This document shows positions 56,787-64,000 of a DNA stretch of 64,000 bases, one piece after another. The stretch's first letter is position 1, and each line of letters begins with the position of its first letter. The notes under the pieces are model-generated. The model was not told the origin of the DNA. It saw only the letters and a program-made list of their open reading frames with translations, and ran no database searches. The position numbers and the translations under genes are program-made. Source of the DNA: Clostridia bacterium (GTDB lineage Bacteria > Bacillota > Clostridia > TANB77 > CAG-508); NCBI GenBank assembly GCA_017429505.1, contig JAFROW010000002.1, forward strand, positions 82,609-146,608, read 5' to 3'.

Positions 56787-57947
56787 TTATAAATCTACAA
56801 TGACAATTCTGTCTCTATAAATAATTGCAGCTAAACTTTCTGAAAATTTAACGTTGGTAATCTCTTGATTTGATGAATACTTTTTTATAAGCCAACCACT
56901 TGTATCTAAAAAATATATTTCCGTACCAACATTAACTGCAATTATGTTATCATTTGCCAATACATCTTTTACACTGTTTTCAACTACATAATTTTTTTCT
57001 TGAAAATCTATTGTATTTACGATATATATATCAGATTGTGATTTAAAGAATCCTGTAGATTCTTCTTTTACATATGATATATGATTATTAAAATCATTTG
57101 CAAGATATGTTACATTATTATTATCTATTTTTATAATCTCTCTATTTGCTTGATCTTTTATTACTCCTATTCCATTATCATAAATACATGCAATTTGATT
57201 TTTTGACTGATATTTGACATTTGTAATTAAATTTCCTTCATCTGCTTCATATGTATATATTATTGTATTTTCAGAATCATTTTTTGCATTTTCAGCAGAA
57301 AGAATTTTAACATTTGATTTTATTATTGTGCCTGTAGTATCTAGTTCACCAATTGCAATATATTGATTATCATTTGAAATACTTGCATCAACTATTCTAG
57401 TAGAGCCAAAATAACTTGTAAATAGTTTTTTGCCTAACGAGTTAAAAAACGTAACTATTGATTTGTGTGTAGCATCAGTTGTAATTGCAGCAACATATCC
57501 ATTTCTATTAACATGTATTTGTAATATTTCACCTTCTATTTTTTCGCTCCATAAATAGTTTTTATCCAAAACCAAACAAATTTCATTTCCTTTGTTTTCT
57601 GCTATTGCTAAATATTTTCCAGATGAATCAAATAACGCAGAGTTAATATTAATATCTATTGATGTAACCATTTCTCCATATGAATTATAAAATGTAATCT
57701 TTTTATCATTTAATAATGTTATATAATTATTAAATACATGAATTTGATTATTTTTGTCTGTATTTAAATTTATTGTTTGAATATCATGTTCTGATACATT
57801 TTTTCTAAGTATATAAATATCTATCCAATTTCTTACACTTTTTTGTGAAATATAAAGTGAGATAACTAGTATAAATAAAATAATAATTAATACAATCAAA
57901 AGTGTTATAATTATTTTTTTCTTATTAAAAGTATTTATTTTTCTCAT
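56787..57947 (-). CDS. DUF5711-like membrane-anchored beta-propeller
   Basis: 386 residues. One N-terminal membrane helix (residues 11-32), then repeated beta-blade-type segments (SSGKYLAIAENKGNEI, VNRNGYVAAITTDATHKS, SNDNQYIAIGELDTTG). Common downstream partner of CvpA/LCP in clostridia. Extracellular, function unknown. It follows rplL but is separated from it by a terminator. Confidence 0.75.
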   Translation of the reverse strand: MRKINTFNKKKIIITLLIVLIIILFILVISLYISQKSVRNWIDIYILRKNVSEHDIQTINLNTDKNNQIHVFNNYITLLNDKKITFYNSYGEMVTSIDININSALFDSSGKYLAIAENKGNEICLVLDKNYLWSEKIEGEILQIHVNRNGYVAAITTDATHKSIVTFFNSLGKKLFTSYFGSTRIVDASISNDNQYIAIGELDTTGTIIKSNVKILSAENAKNDSENTIIYTYEADEGNLITNVKYQSKNQIACIYDNGIGVIKDQANREIIKIDNNNVTYLANDFNNHISYVKEESTGFFKSQSDIYIVNTIDFQEKNYVVENSVKDVLANDNIIAVNVGTEIYFLDTSGWLIKKYSSNQEITNVKFSESLAAIIYRDRIVIVDL

Positions 57948-58011
57948 CTCCTATTTGCTTTATTCTTAACTACTTCAATTTTACTATAATAAAATCAAAA
58001 TATCAATATTT

Positions 58012-58075
58012 TTTCCAAAAAAATAATGTGAAACATTTTTTGATTTTTAATCATTTTGTTTCACACTATTATTTT
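58012..58075 (-). terminator. Terminator after rplL
   Basis: Minus strand TGTGAAACA pairs with TGTTTCACA across a loop of about 25 bases, followed by TTATTTTTTT. Confidence 0.85.
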
Positions 58076-58139
58076 TCAATACATACTATAAGACCATTTA
58101 AATAGACTTATAATAATATACTTTATATTATTTTTAAGA

Positions 58140-58508
58140 TTATTGAAGTTCAATAACTGCTCCAACTTCTTCAAATTTAGCTTTTAATTCTTCAGCTTCT
58201 TCTTTAGATACATTTTCTTTAATTGTTTTAGGAGCACCATCAACTAAATCTTTAGCTTCTTTTAATCCTAATCCTGTAGCATCTCTAACTACTTTTATAA
58301 CTTTTATTTTTTGATCTCCAGCTTCTTTTAATACAACATTGAATGATGATTTTTCTTCAGCTGCTGCAGCTCCTGTTGCTCCTCCAGCTGCTGGTGCAGC
58401 TGCTGCTACTGCAGATACTCCAAATTCTTCTTCTATAGCTTTTACTAAATCAGCTAATTCTACTACTGTCATTTTTTTGATTTCTTCAATCATTTCTTCT
58501 TTACTCAT
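58140..58508 (-). CDS. rplL: 50S ribosomal protein L7/L12
   Basis: 122 residues from ATG 58508 (AGGAGG). N-terminal dimer domain ([30 protein letters not shown]), Ala-rich hinge, and C-terminal factor-binding domain ([42 protein letters not shown]). Normal length. Last gene of the ribosomal-protein operon: rpoB does not follow, unlike in most bacteria. Confidence 0.98.
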   Translation of the reverse strand: MSKEEMIEEIKKMTVVELADLVKAIEEEFGVSAVAAAAPAAGGATGAAAAEEKSSFNVVLKEAGDQKIKVIKVVRDATGLGLKEAKDLVDGAPKTIKENVSKEEAEELKAKFEEVGAVIELQ

Positions 58509-58680
58509 TTTAAATCCTCCTATTTTTATTGATAAATTACAAATTTTCTTAGTGTTAAAAACATTGTATATTTGTTTTATCAAAATCTTTTAAATATATT
58601 TTCTAACGATATAAGTTCGTCACTCTAATTTTATACATTTTAAGTTTGTCAACTATTTTATTAAAAATTATTACTTTTAT

Positions 58681-58804
58681 AAAATTTCAAAAATTATTAT
58701 ATTGCTAGACAAAATTTTGTGCAAACACCTGAGCGTACGGTTCAGTACGTGAGGATATTTAAGCAAAATTTAAACGACGCAAGATAATGATTTTTGGAAT
58801 TTTT
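58681..58804 (-). repeat. Long imperfect hairpin directly after the rplJ stop
   Basis: The 25-base ends pair at 22 positions (AAAATTTCAAAAATTATTAT at one end with its near-complement at the other), and the core has CGTAC/GTACG. It abuts the rplJ TAA. Shares the core TAAAnATnCTCAnGTACTG and TTTGCACA with the copy at 60313-60433. Length about 124 bases. Confidence 0.75.
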
Positions 58805-59306
58805 ATTCTGCTGCTTCTTTTTGAATACGTACTTGATCAATAGCAACTGCAAATTTTGTAATAGTTCCAAGTAAAGCTCCAGCAAGCATTGATAATAGTG
58901 CATCTCTTGATGGTAATTTTGCTAAAGTAATTATTTCTTCAGCTGTCATAACTTTACCTTCAACAACTCCACCTTTTATTTTATAGAAATCGTGGTCTTT
59001 TGTGAAGTTATATATTGCTTTTGCAGGTTCTAAGTAATCTTCGTTTGTCATAATTACTGCTGTTGGTCCTTCTAGTTTATCTTCAAGACCTTCAATTCCT
59101 GCTTCAGCTAATGCTCTTCTTGTAATGTTATTTTTAATAACTTTGTATTCAGCTTTTGCATTTCTTAAGTCATTTCTTAATGAAGTAACTTCGTCCACAT
59201 TAATTCCTCTGTAATCTGTAAGTAATACTAATTTCGCTTCTTTAATTTTTGAAGCTAAATCTGTTACTTGTTCTTTCTTTAAGTTTATAATTTTTTCACT
59301 TGCCAA
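58803..59306 (-). CDS. rplJ: 50S ribosomal protein L10
   Basis: 167 residues from TTG 59306 after AGGAGGTG; the GTG at 59315 lies inside the ribosome site. LVLLTDYRGINVDEVTSLRNDLRNAKAEYKVIKNNITRRALAEAG is the L10 core. The C-terminal helix binds L7/L12 dimers. Preceded by an L10 leader with an attenuator. Confidence 0.97.
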   Translation of the reverse strand: MASEKIINLKKEQVTDLASKIKEAKLVLLTDYRGINVDEVTSLRNDLRNAKAEYKVIKNNITRRALAEAGIEGLEDKLEGPTAVIMTNEDYLEPAKAIYNFTKDHDFYKIKGGVVEGKVMTAEEIITLAKLPSRDALLSMLAGALLGTITKFAVAIDQVRIQKEAAE

Positions 59307-59411
59307 TTTTTTCACCTCCTGAATTATTGGTTTAGTATTTAAGTTTGAAAAGAATTGGTTAATTCTTTTTCAATTTGTATAATAGGAAAATTATATTTCC
59401 TATTTTATAAA

Positions 59412-59520
59412 ATTAAAAACACTTTTAACATGCCTCCAAGGCATATTAAGAGTGCTTTAAAATCTCTATTTATATACCTCGGTAGGACTTAATTTTATGC
59501 CTACTATCTTTGGCTATTTA
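59412..59520 (-). promoter_or_regulatory. Ribosomal protein L10 leader and attenuator
   Basis: Minus strand contains the conserved AAAGATAGTAGG and TAAGTCCTACCGAGGT segments of the L10(L12)4-binding leader, then a terminator (AGCACTCTTAATATGCC pairing with GGCATGTTAAAAGTG, then TTTTT). L10-L12 binding should control read-through from rplA into rplJ. Confidence 0.9.
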
Positions 59521-59580
59521 ATTCAAAACAATATAATGCATTTCTAATCACATTTTTTGATTTACATTATATAATCAATA

Positions 59581-60249
59581 TTATTCAACATAAATTCCAG
59601 GTCCCATTGTTGTAGAAATTGAAATACTCTTTATGTATTGTCCTTTAGCTGCCGCAGGTTTTGCTTTAATTATAGCATCAATTATTGTTTGATAATTTTC
59701 TACTAATTTTTTAGTACCAAATGATACTTTTCCAAATCCTAAGTGAATAATATTGTTTTTGTCTAATCTATATTCAACTTTACCAGATTTGATTTCGTTA
59801 ATTGCTTTTGTTACATCCATTGTAACTGTTCCAGATTTAGGGTTTGGCATTAGTCCTTTTGGTCCTAATACTTTACCAAGTCTTCCTACTACACCCATCA
59901 TATCTGGTGTTGCAACTACTACATCATAATCAAACCAATTGTCATTTTGAATTTTTGGTATTAATTCTTCTGCTCCAACATAGTCTGCTCCAGCTTTTTC
60001 AGCTTCTTCAGCCTTTGGTCCTTTAGCGAAAACTAAAACTTTTAAAGTTTTTCCTGTACCATTTGGAAGTACTACTGTACCTCTAACTTGTTGGTCAGCG
60101 TGTTTTGAATCCACACCTAATTTTACGTGTAATTCAACTGTTTCATCGAATTTTGCTTTTGGCATTTTTTCGATTAATTCTAAAGCTTCTTCAGCTCCGT
60201 ATTTTTTACCTTTTTCTACTAATTTAAGGCTTTCATTGTATCTTTTCAT
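59581..60249 (-). CDS. rplA: 50S ribosomal protein L1
   Basis: 222 residues, slightly shorter than the usual 230 because the N-terminal basic extension is reduced. [32 protein letters not shown] and [19 protein letters not shown] are diagnostic. Ribosome site AGGAGG. Confidence 0.98.
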   Translation of the reverse strand: MKRYNESLKLVEKGKKYGAEEALELIEKMPKAKFDETVELHVKLGVDSKHADQQVRGTVVLPNGTGKTLKVLVFAKGPKAEEAEKAGADYVGAEELIPKIQNDNWFDYDVVVATPDMMGVVGRLGKVLGPKGLMPNPKSGTVTMDVTKAINEIKSGKVEYRLDKNNIIHLGFGKVSFGTKKLVENYQTIIDAIIKAKPAAAKGQYIKSISISTTMGPGIYVE

Positions 60250-60312
60250 TTAAAATCCTCCTTTTGGTTTTAGCGAACTTTTCGTTCTCCCATTATTTAT
60301 TTAATAACTATT

Positions 60313-60433
60313 TTTGGAAAATATTTTATTTTTTAAGCAAGTTAAAATTCTGTGCAAAAAGCTTGGTATACATACAGTACATGAGCATTTTTAAGCATAA
60401 TTTTAACTAAGCAAAAAGTTGAAGATTTTCCAA
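60313..60433 (-). repeat. Long imperfect hairpin directly after the rplK stop
   Basis: Arms TTTGGAAAATATTTT... and ...GAAGATTTTCCAAA enclose nested stems GTTAAAATT/AATTTTAAC. Begins six bases after the rplK stop. Same family as 58681-58804 (shared core TAAAnATnCTCAnGTACTG). Confidence 0.75.
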
Positions 60434-60438
60434 AGAAA

Positions 60439-60867
60439 TTATTCCTCTACAATAACACCCATAGATCTTGCAGTTCCAGCTACCATGCTCATTGCTGCTT
60501 CTAATGATGCTGCATTTAAGTCTGGCATTTTTTGTTCTGCAATTGCTTTAACTTGCTCTTTAGTAAGTTTAGCAACTTTCTCTTTATTAGGTTTTCCTGA
60601 ACCTTTTTGAATTCCTGCAGCTTTTTTAATTAATACTGCCATTGGTGGAACTTTTGTTATAAATTCAAATGATTTATCTTTATATACTGTTATAACAACT
60701 GGAATTATAAATCCTGCTTGCTGAGCTGTTCTATCATTGAATTCTTTAACAAATTGCATAATGTTAATTCCTGCTGAACCTAATGCTGGTCCTACTGGTG
60801 GAGCTGGACTAGCTTTTCCAGCTTCTATTTGTAATTTAATTTGTTTTACAACTTCTTTTTCTGCCAT
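60439..60867 (-). CDS. rplK: 50S ribosomal protein L11
   Basis: 142 residues from ATG 60867 (GGAGGTG ten bases upstream). [32 protein letters not shown] and the C-terminal RNA-binding TARSMGV motif. Needed for the stringent response at the ribosome. Confidence 0.98.
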   Translation of the reverse strand: MAEKEVVKQIKLQIEAGKASPAPPVGPALGSAGINIMQFVKEFNDRTAQQAGFIIPVVITVYKDKSFEFITKVPPMAVLIKKAAGIQKGSGKPNKEKVAKLTKEQVKAIAEQKMPDLNAASLEAAMSMVAGTARSMGVIVEE

Positions 60868-60883
60868 CTTGTATGGCACCTCC

Positions 60884-61420
60884 TTAACTTATTTTTTGTA
60901 ATTGTGAAAATTCTAATTCTACTGGCGTTTCTCTACCAAACATAGATACTAACACTTTAACTTTATTCTTTTCTTTATTAATTTCTTGTACAACTCCTGT
61001 GTAGCCATTTAAAGGTCCACCCAAAATTTGTACATTATCATTAACTGAATAATCTACTTTAACAGAGTCTTCAATTAATCCCATCTTCCTAATCTCTTCA
61101 TCTGTAAGAGGTATAGGTTCTGTTCCTGAACCAACAAATCCTGTGGCTCCTCTTGTATTTCTAACTATATACCAAGTTTCTTCTGTTACAATCATTTTAA
61201 TTAACACATAACCCGGAAAAACTTTTTTTAGATTTGTTTTTTTGTTTCCATCTTTAATTTCTATTTGTTCTTCCATAGGAACAATTATATCAAAGAAGTA
61301 ATCTTCTAACTCTCTATTTTTTATAGTTTTTTCAAGGTCTGTCTTAACTTTATTTTCATAACCTGAATATGTATGAACTACATACCATCTTGGTACATTG
61401 TCATAATTATTTTGAGACAT
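60884..61420 (-). CDS. nusG: Transcription termination/antitermination protein NusG
   Basis: 178 residues. [16 protein letters not shown] at the NGN domain, [19 protein letters not shown], and a KOW domain ([25 protein letters not shown]). Links RNA polymerase with ribosome or Rho. Confidence 0.98.
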   Translation of the reverse strand: MSQNNYDNVPRWYVVHTYSGYENKVKTDLEKTIKNRELEDYFFDIIVPMEEQIEIKDGNKKTNLKKVFPGYVLIKMIVTEETWYIVRNTRGATGFVGSGTEPIPLTDEEIRKMGLIEDSVKVDYSVNDNVQILGGPLNGYTGVVQEINKEKNKVKVLVSMFGRETPVELEFSQLQKIS

Positions 61421-61492
61421 ATTTTTTAGCCTCCTTATATTATTATGTTTTTGTTATCATTTACTTCATAACTAATAGATATAAAAGTAATT

Positions 61493-61942
61493 TTATTCGT
61501 TACCTTTTGATTCTGCAGAATTTCCTGTTTCTACTTCAGCTTCTACGTTTGTAGCATTCTCCTCTGTAGAACCTTCTGAGTTCTCTGAATTGTTTGAATC
61601 TTTAGACTCTGAATTTTCGTCAGTAGTTACATTCTCGTCAGTTGAACCTTCAGTATTTGCATTCTCATTATTTGAACCTTCAGTAGTGTTATTTGCACTA
61701 TATGAAGATTTAACTTTTTCTTGTAATGCTACTACTCCATTTTTATTTGCAAAATCAAATACTACATCTAAAACAAAAACTATTAAAGCAATTACTAATG
61801 TAAAAGCAATAACTGCTATAGTATTATTCGCAGTTTGTTTTGCTGTAGGCCAAATAACTTTTTTTAATTCAGCTTTCATATCTTTTAAAAAACGACTTTT
61901 TTGCTTATTTTCTTTTTTTTCTTTAATTTCTTTTTTAGCCAT
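61493..61942 (-). CDS. secE: Preprotein translocase SecE with a long extracytoplasmic tail
   Basis: 149 residues. FLKDMKAELKKVIWPTAKQTANNTIAVIAFTLVIALIVFVLDVVFD is the complete single-helix SecE. Residues 78-149 are an Asn/Ser/Thr/Glu-rich repeat tail (NTEGSTDENVTT..., SENSEGSTEEN), about 70 residues not found in the usual 60-70-residue protein. With SecE orientation (N in, C out) the tail lies outside. Confidence 0.93.
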   Translation of the reverse strand: MAKKEIKEKKENKQKSRFLKDMKAELKKVIWPTAKQTANNTIAVIAFTLVIALIVFVLDVVFDFANKNGVVALQEKVKSSYSANNTTEGSNNENANTEGSTDENVTTDENSESKDSNNSENSEGSTEENATNVEAEVETGNSAESKGNE

Positions 61943-61969
61943 TTTACTTCCTCCTTAAAATAGCTTAAA

Positions 61970-62134
61970 CTATTTTGTTTCTTTATGTGTTGTACGTTTT
62001 TTGCAGAATTTACAATATTTAACTATTTCTAGTCTATCTGTATTATTTCTTTTATTTTTTGATGTCATGTAATTTCTGTTTTTGCATTCTGTGCATTCTA
62101 ATATGATATTTTCTCTTGGTCCTTTTGCTGCCAT
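61970..62134 (-). CDS. rpmG: 50S ribosomal protein L33
   Basis: 54 residues, ATG 62134 (GGAGGTG). [21 protein letters not shown], then ends [13 protein letters not shown]. Two CxxC pairs (CTEC and CKFC) mark the zinc-binding (C+) form. First gene of the operon. Confidence 0.97.
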   Translation of the reverse strand: MAAKGPRENIILECTECKNRNYMTSKNKRNNTDRLEIVKYCKFCKKRTTHKETK

Positions 62135-62265
62135 TTTATACACCTCCGAATTGTTTAACTTTTCTTTTTGAAAAGTTTGTACTTGTGTACGATTTTACGT
62201 ACTCGTGGCTATGCCACTTATTTAAAACGATGTGAATATATGTTCTAAGTTACATATACTAAACT

Positions 62266-62294
62266 AGTATATCACTTTTTCCATAATATGTCAA
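62266..62294 (-). promoter_or_regulatory. Promoter of the rpmG-secE-nusG-ribosomal-protein operon
   Basis: Minus strand TTGACA (62294-62289), 17 bases, TATACT (62271-62266): close to consensus, fitting strong expression. The leader contains AACTTTTC/GAAAAGTT and GTACTTGTGTAC hairpins. Confidence 0.85.
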
Positions 62295-62307
62295 CAGATT
62301 TCGCAAA

Positions 62308-62337
62308 AAAAATGCAGATTTTTACTGCACTTTTTTA
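62308..62337 (-). terminator. Terminator after the flavin reductase gene
   Basis: Minus strand GTGCAG pairs with CTGCAT around TAAAAAT, followed by TTTTTTT. Confidence 0.8.
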
Positions 62338-62407
62338 TGATTATTTTTAAATCTTTCTATATTGATTAAAATGTGTATAAAGTTATTAAAATTTCTGTCT
62401 TTAATAA

Positions 62408-62977
62408 CTATTCACTTTTTTTCTTTTGAACAGAAAATCCAAACTTTCCAAGTTTTTCTCCTTGTGCATAATATCCACCATTTGCATAAGAAATCAATCC
62501 ACATTTTGAGATATCAAAAGCCCCATTTTCATCTATATATTTTTCATCAGCATCAACAGATAATACCTCTGCAATAAACATATGATGTGATCCTAAATCT
62601 TTTATTTCTTTAACTTTGCACTCTATAGATGCTGGACTTTCTTTAATAAGTGGACATTTTACAAAATTTGCTTTTTCTTTTGTAAGTCCCATTTCTTTAA
62701 ATTTGTCAAATTTTGCTCCTGTTCTGCATCCTACCCAATCTGTTTCTCGAACCAAATTTTTTGTTGTTAAATTAATAACAAATTCACCAGATTCCTTAAT
62801 TATTTTGTACGAATGTCTTGTTGGTCTTAAAGAGATATAGCACATTGCTGGTTCTGAATTAATTGTTCCTGTCCATGCTACAGTTGCAATATTTGCATTT
62901 TCCATTGTACCACATGTAACCATTACAGCAGGTACAGGATTTACAAATGTTCCTGGTTTCCATACTACTTTACTCAT
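62408..62977 (-). CDS. Flavin reductase-like FMN-binding protein
   Basis: 189 residues. KPGTFVNPVPAVMVTCGTMENANIATVAWTGTINSEPAMCYISLRPTRHSYKIIKESGEFVINLTT is the flavin reductase (PF01613) FMN site; the C-terminal FDISKCGLISYANGGYYAQGEKLGKFGFS is typical of the clostridial branch. Probably an NAD(P)H-flavin reductase. Own terminator. Confidence 0.9.
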   Translation of the reverse strand: MSKVVWKPGTFVNPVPAVMVTCGTMENANIATVAWTGTINSEPAMCYISLRPTRHSYKIIKESGEFVINLTTKNLVRETDWVGCRTGAKFDKFKEMGLTKEKANFVKCPLIKESPASIECKVKEIKDLGSHHMFIAEVLSVDADEKYIDENGAFDISKCGLISYANGGYYAQGEKLGKFGFSVQKKKSE

Positions 62978-63127
62978 AATTACTCACTTTCCTTTACTTT
63001 AAGATAAAATACTTAATAAAACATTTAACTGCCAAATTATTAATTAAAATTTATATTCCTTTAAAAATTTTATTTAATAAATTTAAACTTTAAATAAATT
63101 TTATATGCTCCTTTTTTACATGTAAAT

Positions 63128-63532
63128 TTATTTATTTTTTCTACCATAATTTCCTTTTAATATAAGCCCAACTCCTGCAGCAGCCATTCCTAAAATAAGA
63201 ATATAGTCAAACATAGATGTAGCCATAAAATTTAAACTAACACTCATTATAATGCTTACAACTATAAATACAACACTTAGTCCCATAACTAGTTTTGCCA
63301 TAAATGATTTTGGATTATAAAAATACCATATAATTCCAATAATTAGAGGAATTATAACAGTTCCTGAAGATAGATTAAATCCACCTATTCTCCACATATA
63401 CCATCCTGTATGTACTATAACCCTTTTGCTTAGCATAAATAATCCAGCTGCAAGTAATACTATTCCAACTAATAGCTCTAATTCAGGATTTCCTTCGTCT
63501 TTTTTTATAAAATTTTTCTTTTCTTCTGACAT
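63128..63532 (-). CDS. Unknown small membrane protein, 134 aa
   Basis: Acidic start, four hydrophobic helices (residues 18-34, 50-72, 77-98, 104-122), and a basic end. Gly/Trp-containing loop VHTGWYMWRIGGFNLSSGTVIIPLIIG. I recognise no family. Confidence 0.65.
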   Translation of the reverse strand: MSEEKKNFIKKDEGNPELELLVGIVLLAAGLFMLSKRVIVHTGWYMWRIGGFNLSSGTVIIPLIIGIIWYFYNPKSFMAKLVMGLSVVFIVVSIIMSVSLNFMATSMFDYILILGMAAAGVGLILKGNYGRKNK

Positions 63533-63700
63533 TTTTGTTCTCCTTTATTATTATATTTTTTATTTATATATAATATATCATTATAGAATAAAAAGTCAAT
63601 GGTTTAAGACTAAAATAAATAATTTATTAAAATTACTTATGTTAATCTTAAAACTTATACTTATATCATATACATATAAAATTCGTAAAAATAAAAAAAA

Positions 63701-63817
63701 TCTAGCGATAACCTATCTTCCCAGCAGGGTAACCCGCAAGTATTTTTGGCACTATTTTGCTTGACTTCTGTGTTCGGAATGGGAACAGGTATTACCAAAA
63801 TAGTCATCATCACTAGA
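63701..63817 (-). rRNA. rrf: 5S ribosomal RNA
   Basis: About 117 bases. Begins CTAGTGATGATGA and ends TATCGCTAGA, pairing as helix I. Contains CCCATTCCGAACAC, the diagnostic loop sequence, and GGGAAGATAGG near the 3' end. Confidence 0.95.
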
Positions 63818-63915
63818 AAATTATTGTATGCAATTTAAAGCACACTCAAAAATACATAGATGAATGGCAAGTTTTAGTTATTAACTTTATTCGATTCCTT
63901 GCTTAACTTTATTTA

Positions 63916-64000
63916 GTGGTTAAGCCCTCGATTTATTAGTATTGGTTGACTTAATACATTACTGCACTTACATCTCCAACCTATCTACCAGTTAGTCTTT
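63916..64000 (-). rRNA. rrl: 23S ribosomal RNA, 3' end, partial
   Basis: Minus strand contains TTGGAGATGTAAGTGCAGTA and ends GGTTGA(A/C)CAATACTAATAAATCGAGGGCTTAACCAC-like, the standard 23S 3' terminus. About 100 bases upstream of 5S. The rest is outside the window. Confidence 0.92.

Overview
The window is a contiguous piece of a very AT-rich chromosome (GC about 30% or less by eye). It comes from a spore-forming, Gram-positive, clostridial-type bacterium. Evidence: a sigma-G gene, two spore-coat genes, a sporulation-compatible cell-wall gene set (DacA, LCP, RodA, MinDE), Firmicutes-style AGGAGG ribosome sites, TTG and GTG starts, and family II-type enzymes. An uncultured gut Clostridia genome is my best guess. 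No CRISPR array, tRNA gene or intact transposase was seen.

Layout (mostly minus strand). 0-8.4 kb: secreted M14 peptidase (cut by the window edge), sigG, glmS, murA, HelD-like helicase. 8.6-15.7 kb: a toxin-antitoxin pair, two Nudix genes, cca, glyA, a CmpB-type membrane protein and a Ham1-like gene. 15.8-16.4 kb: a plus-strand element with its own promoter, a 44-aa ORF and a string of hairpins. 16.5-31.8 kb: tspO, rdgB, purB-purA, dtd, Nudix, DHH, methyltransferase, a second toxin-antitoxin pair, an odd foreign-looking gene, then maf, Ham1-like, HAD, WYL, YjjX-like, M20, GNAT and AAA genes. 31.9-44.8 kb: ORF6N, rRNA methyltransferase, RluA, coat genes, pcrA, yqeY, a third toxin-antitoxin pair, HAD, topA. 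44.9-51.2 kb: aspS, dus, rodA, minE, minD. 51.5-58 kb: tmk, comEA, dacA, LCP, CvpA, DUF5711-like. 58.1-62.1 kb: the rpmG-secE-nusG-rplK-rplA-rplJ-rplL operon. 63.7 kb to the end: 5S and the 3' end of 23S rRNA.

The main discovery candidate is a recoding signal. Five genes look frameshifted: sigG, a YafQ-type toxin, a Nudix hydrolase, pcrA and a RelE-type toxin. In all five the break falls exactly at an in-frame CGG codon, and dropping the C of CGG (reading GGN as Gly) restores the family alignment. I read every CCG/CGG trinucleotide against the gene frames. No other recognisable native gene carries an in-frame CGG. The only exceptions are a repeat-derived RodA tail, where a shift would simply end the protein three codons later, and the foreign-looking gene at 25.3 kb. 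This suggests that CGG has no normal Arg decoding here and triggers a +1 shift, or that CGGN is read as a four-base glycine codon. A systematic sequence error is the main alternative.

Secondary themes are an unusual density of nucleotide-pool sanitising enzymes, three toxin-antitoxin operons (two with a clear operator palindrome over the -10 box and one with a weaker imperfect repeat), dispersed CCGTCCCC-type hairpin repeats at gene ends, two related long hairpins inserted after ribosomal-protein stop codons, and long acidic tails on MinE and SecE.
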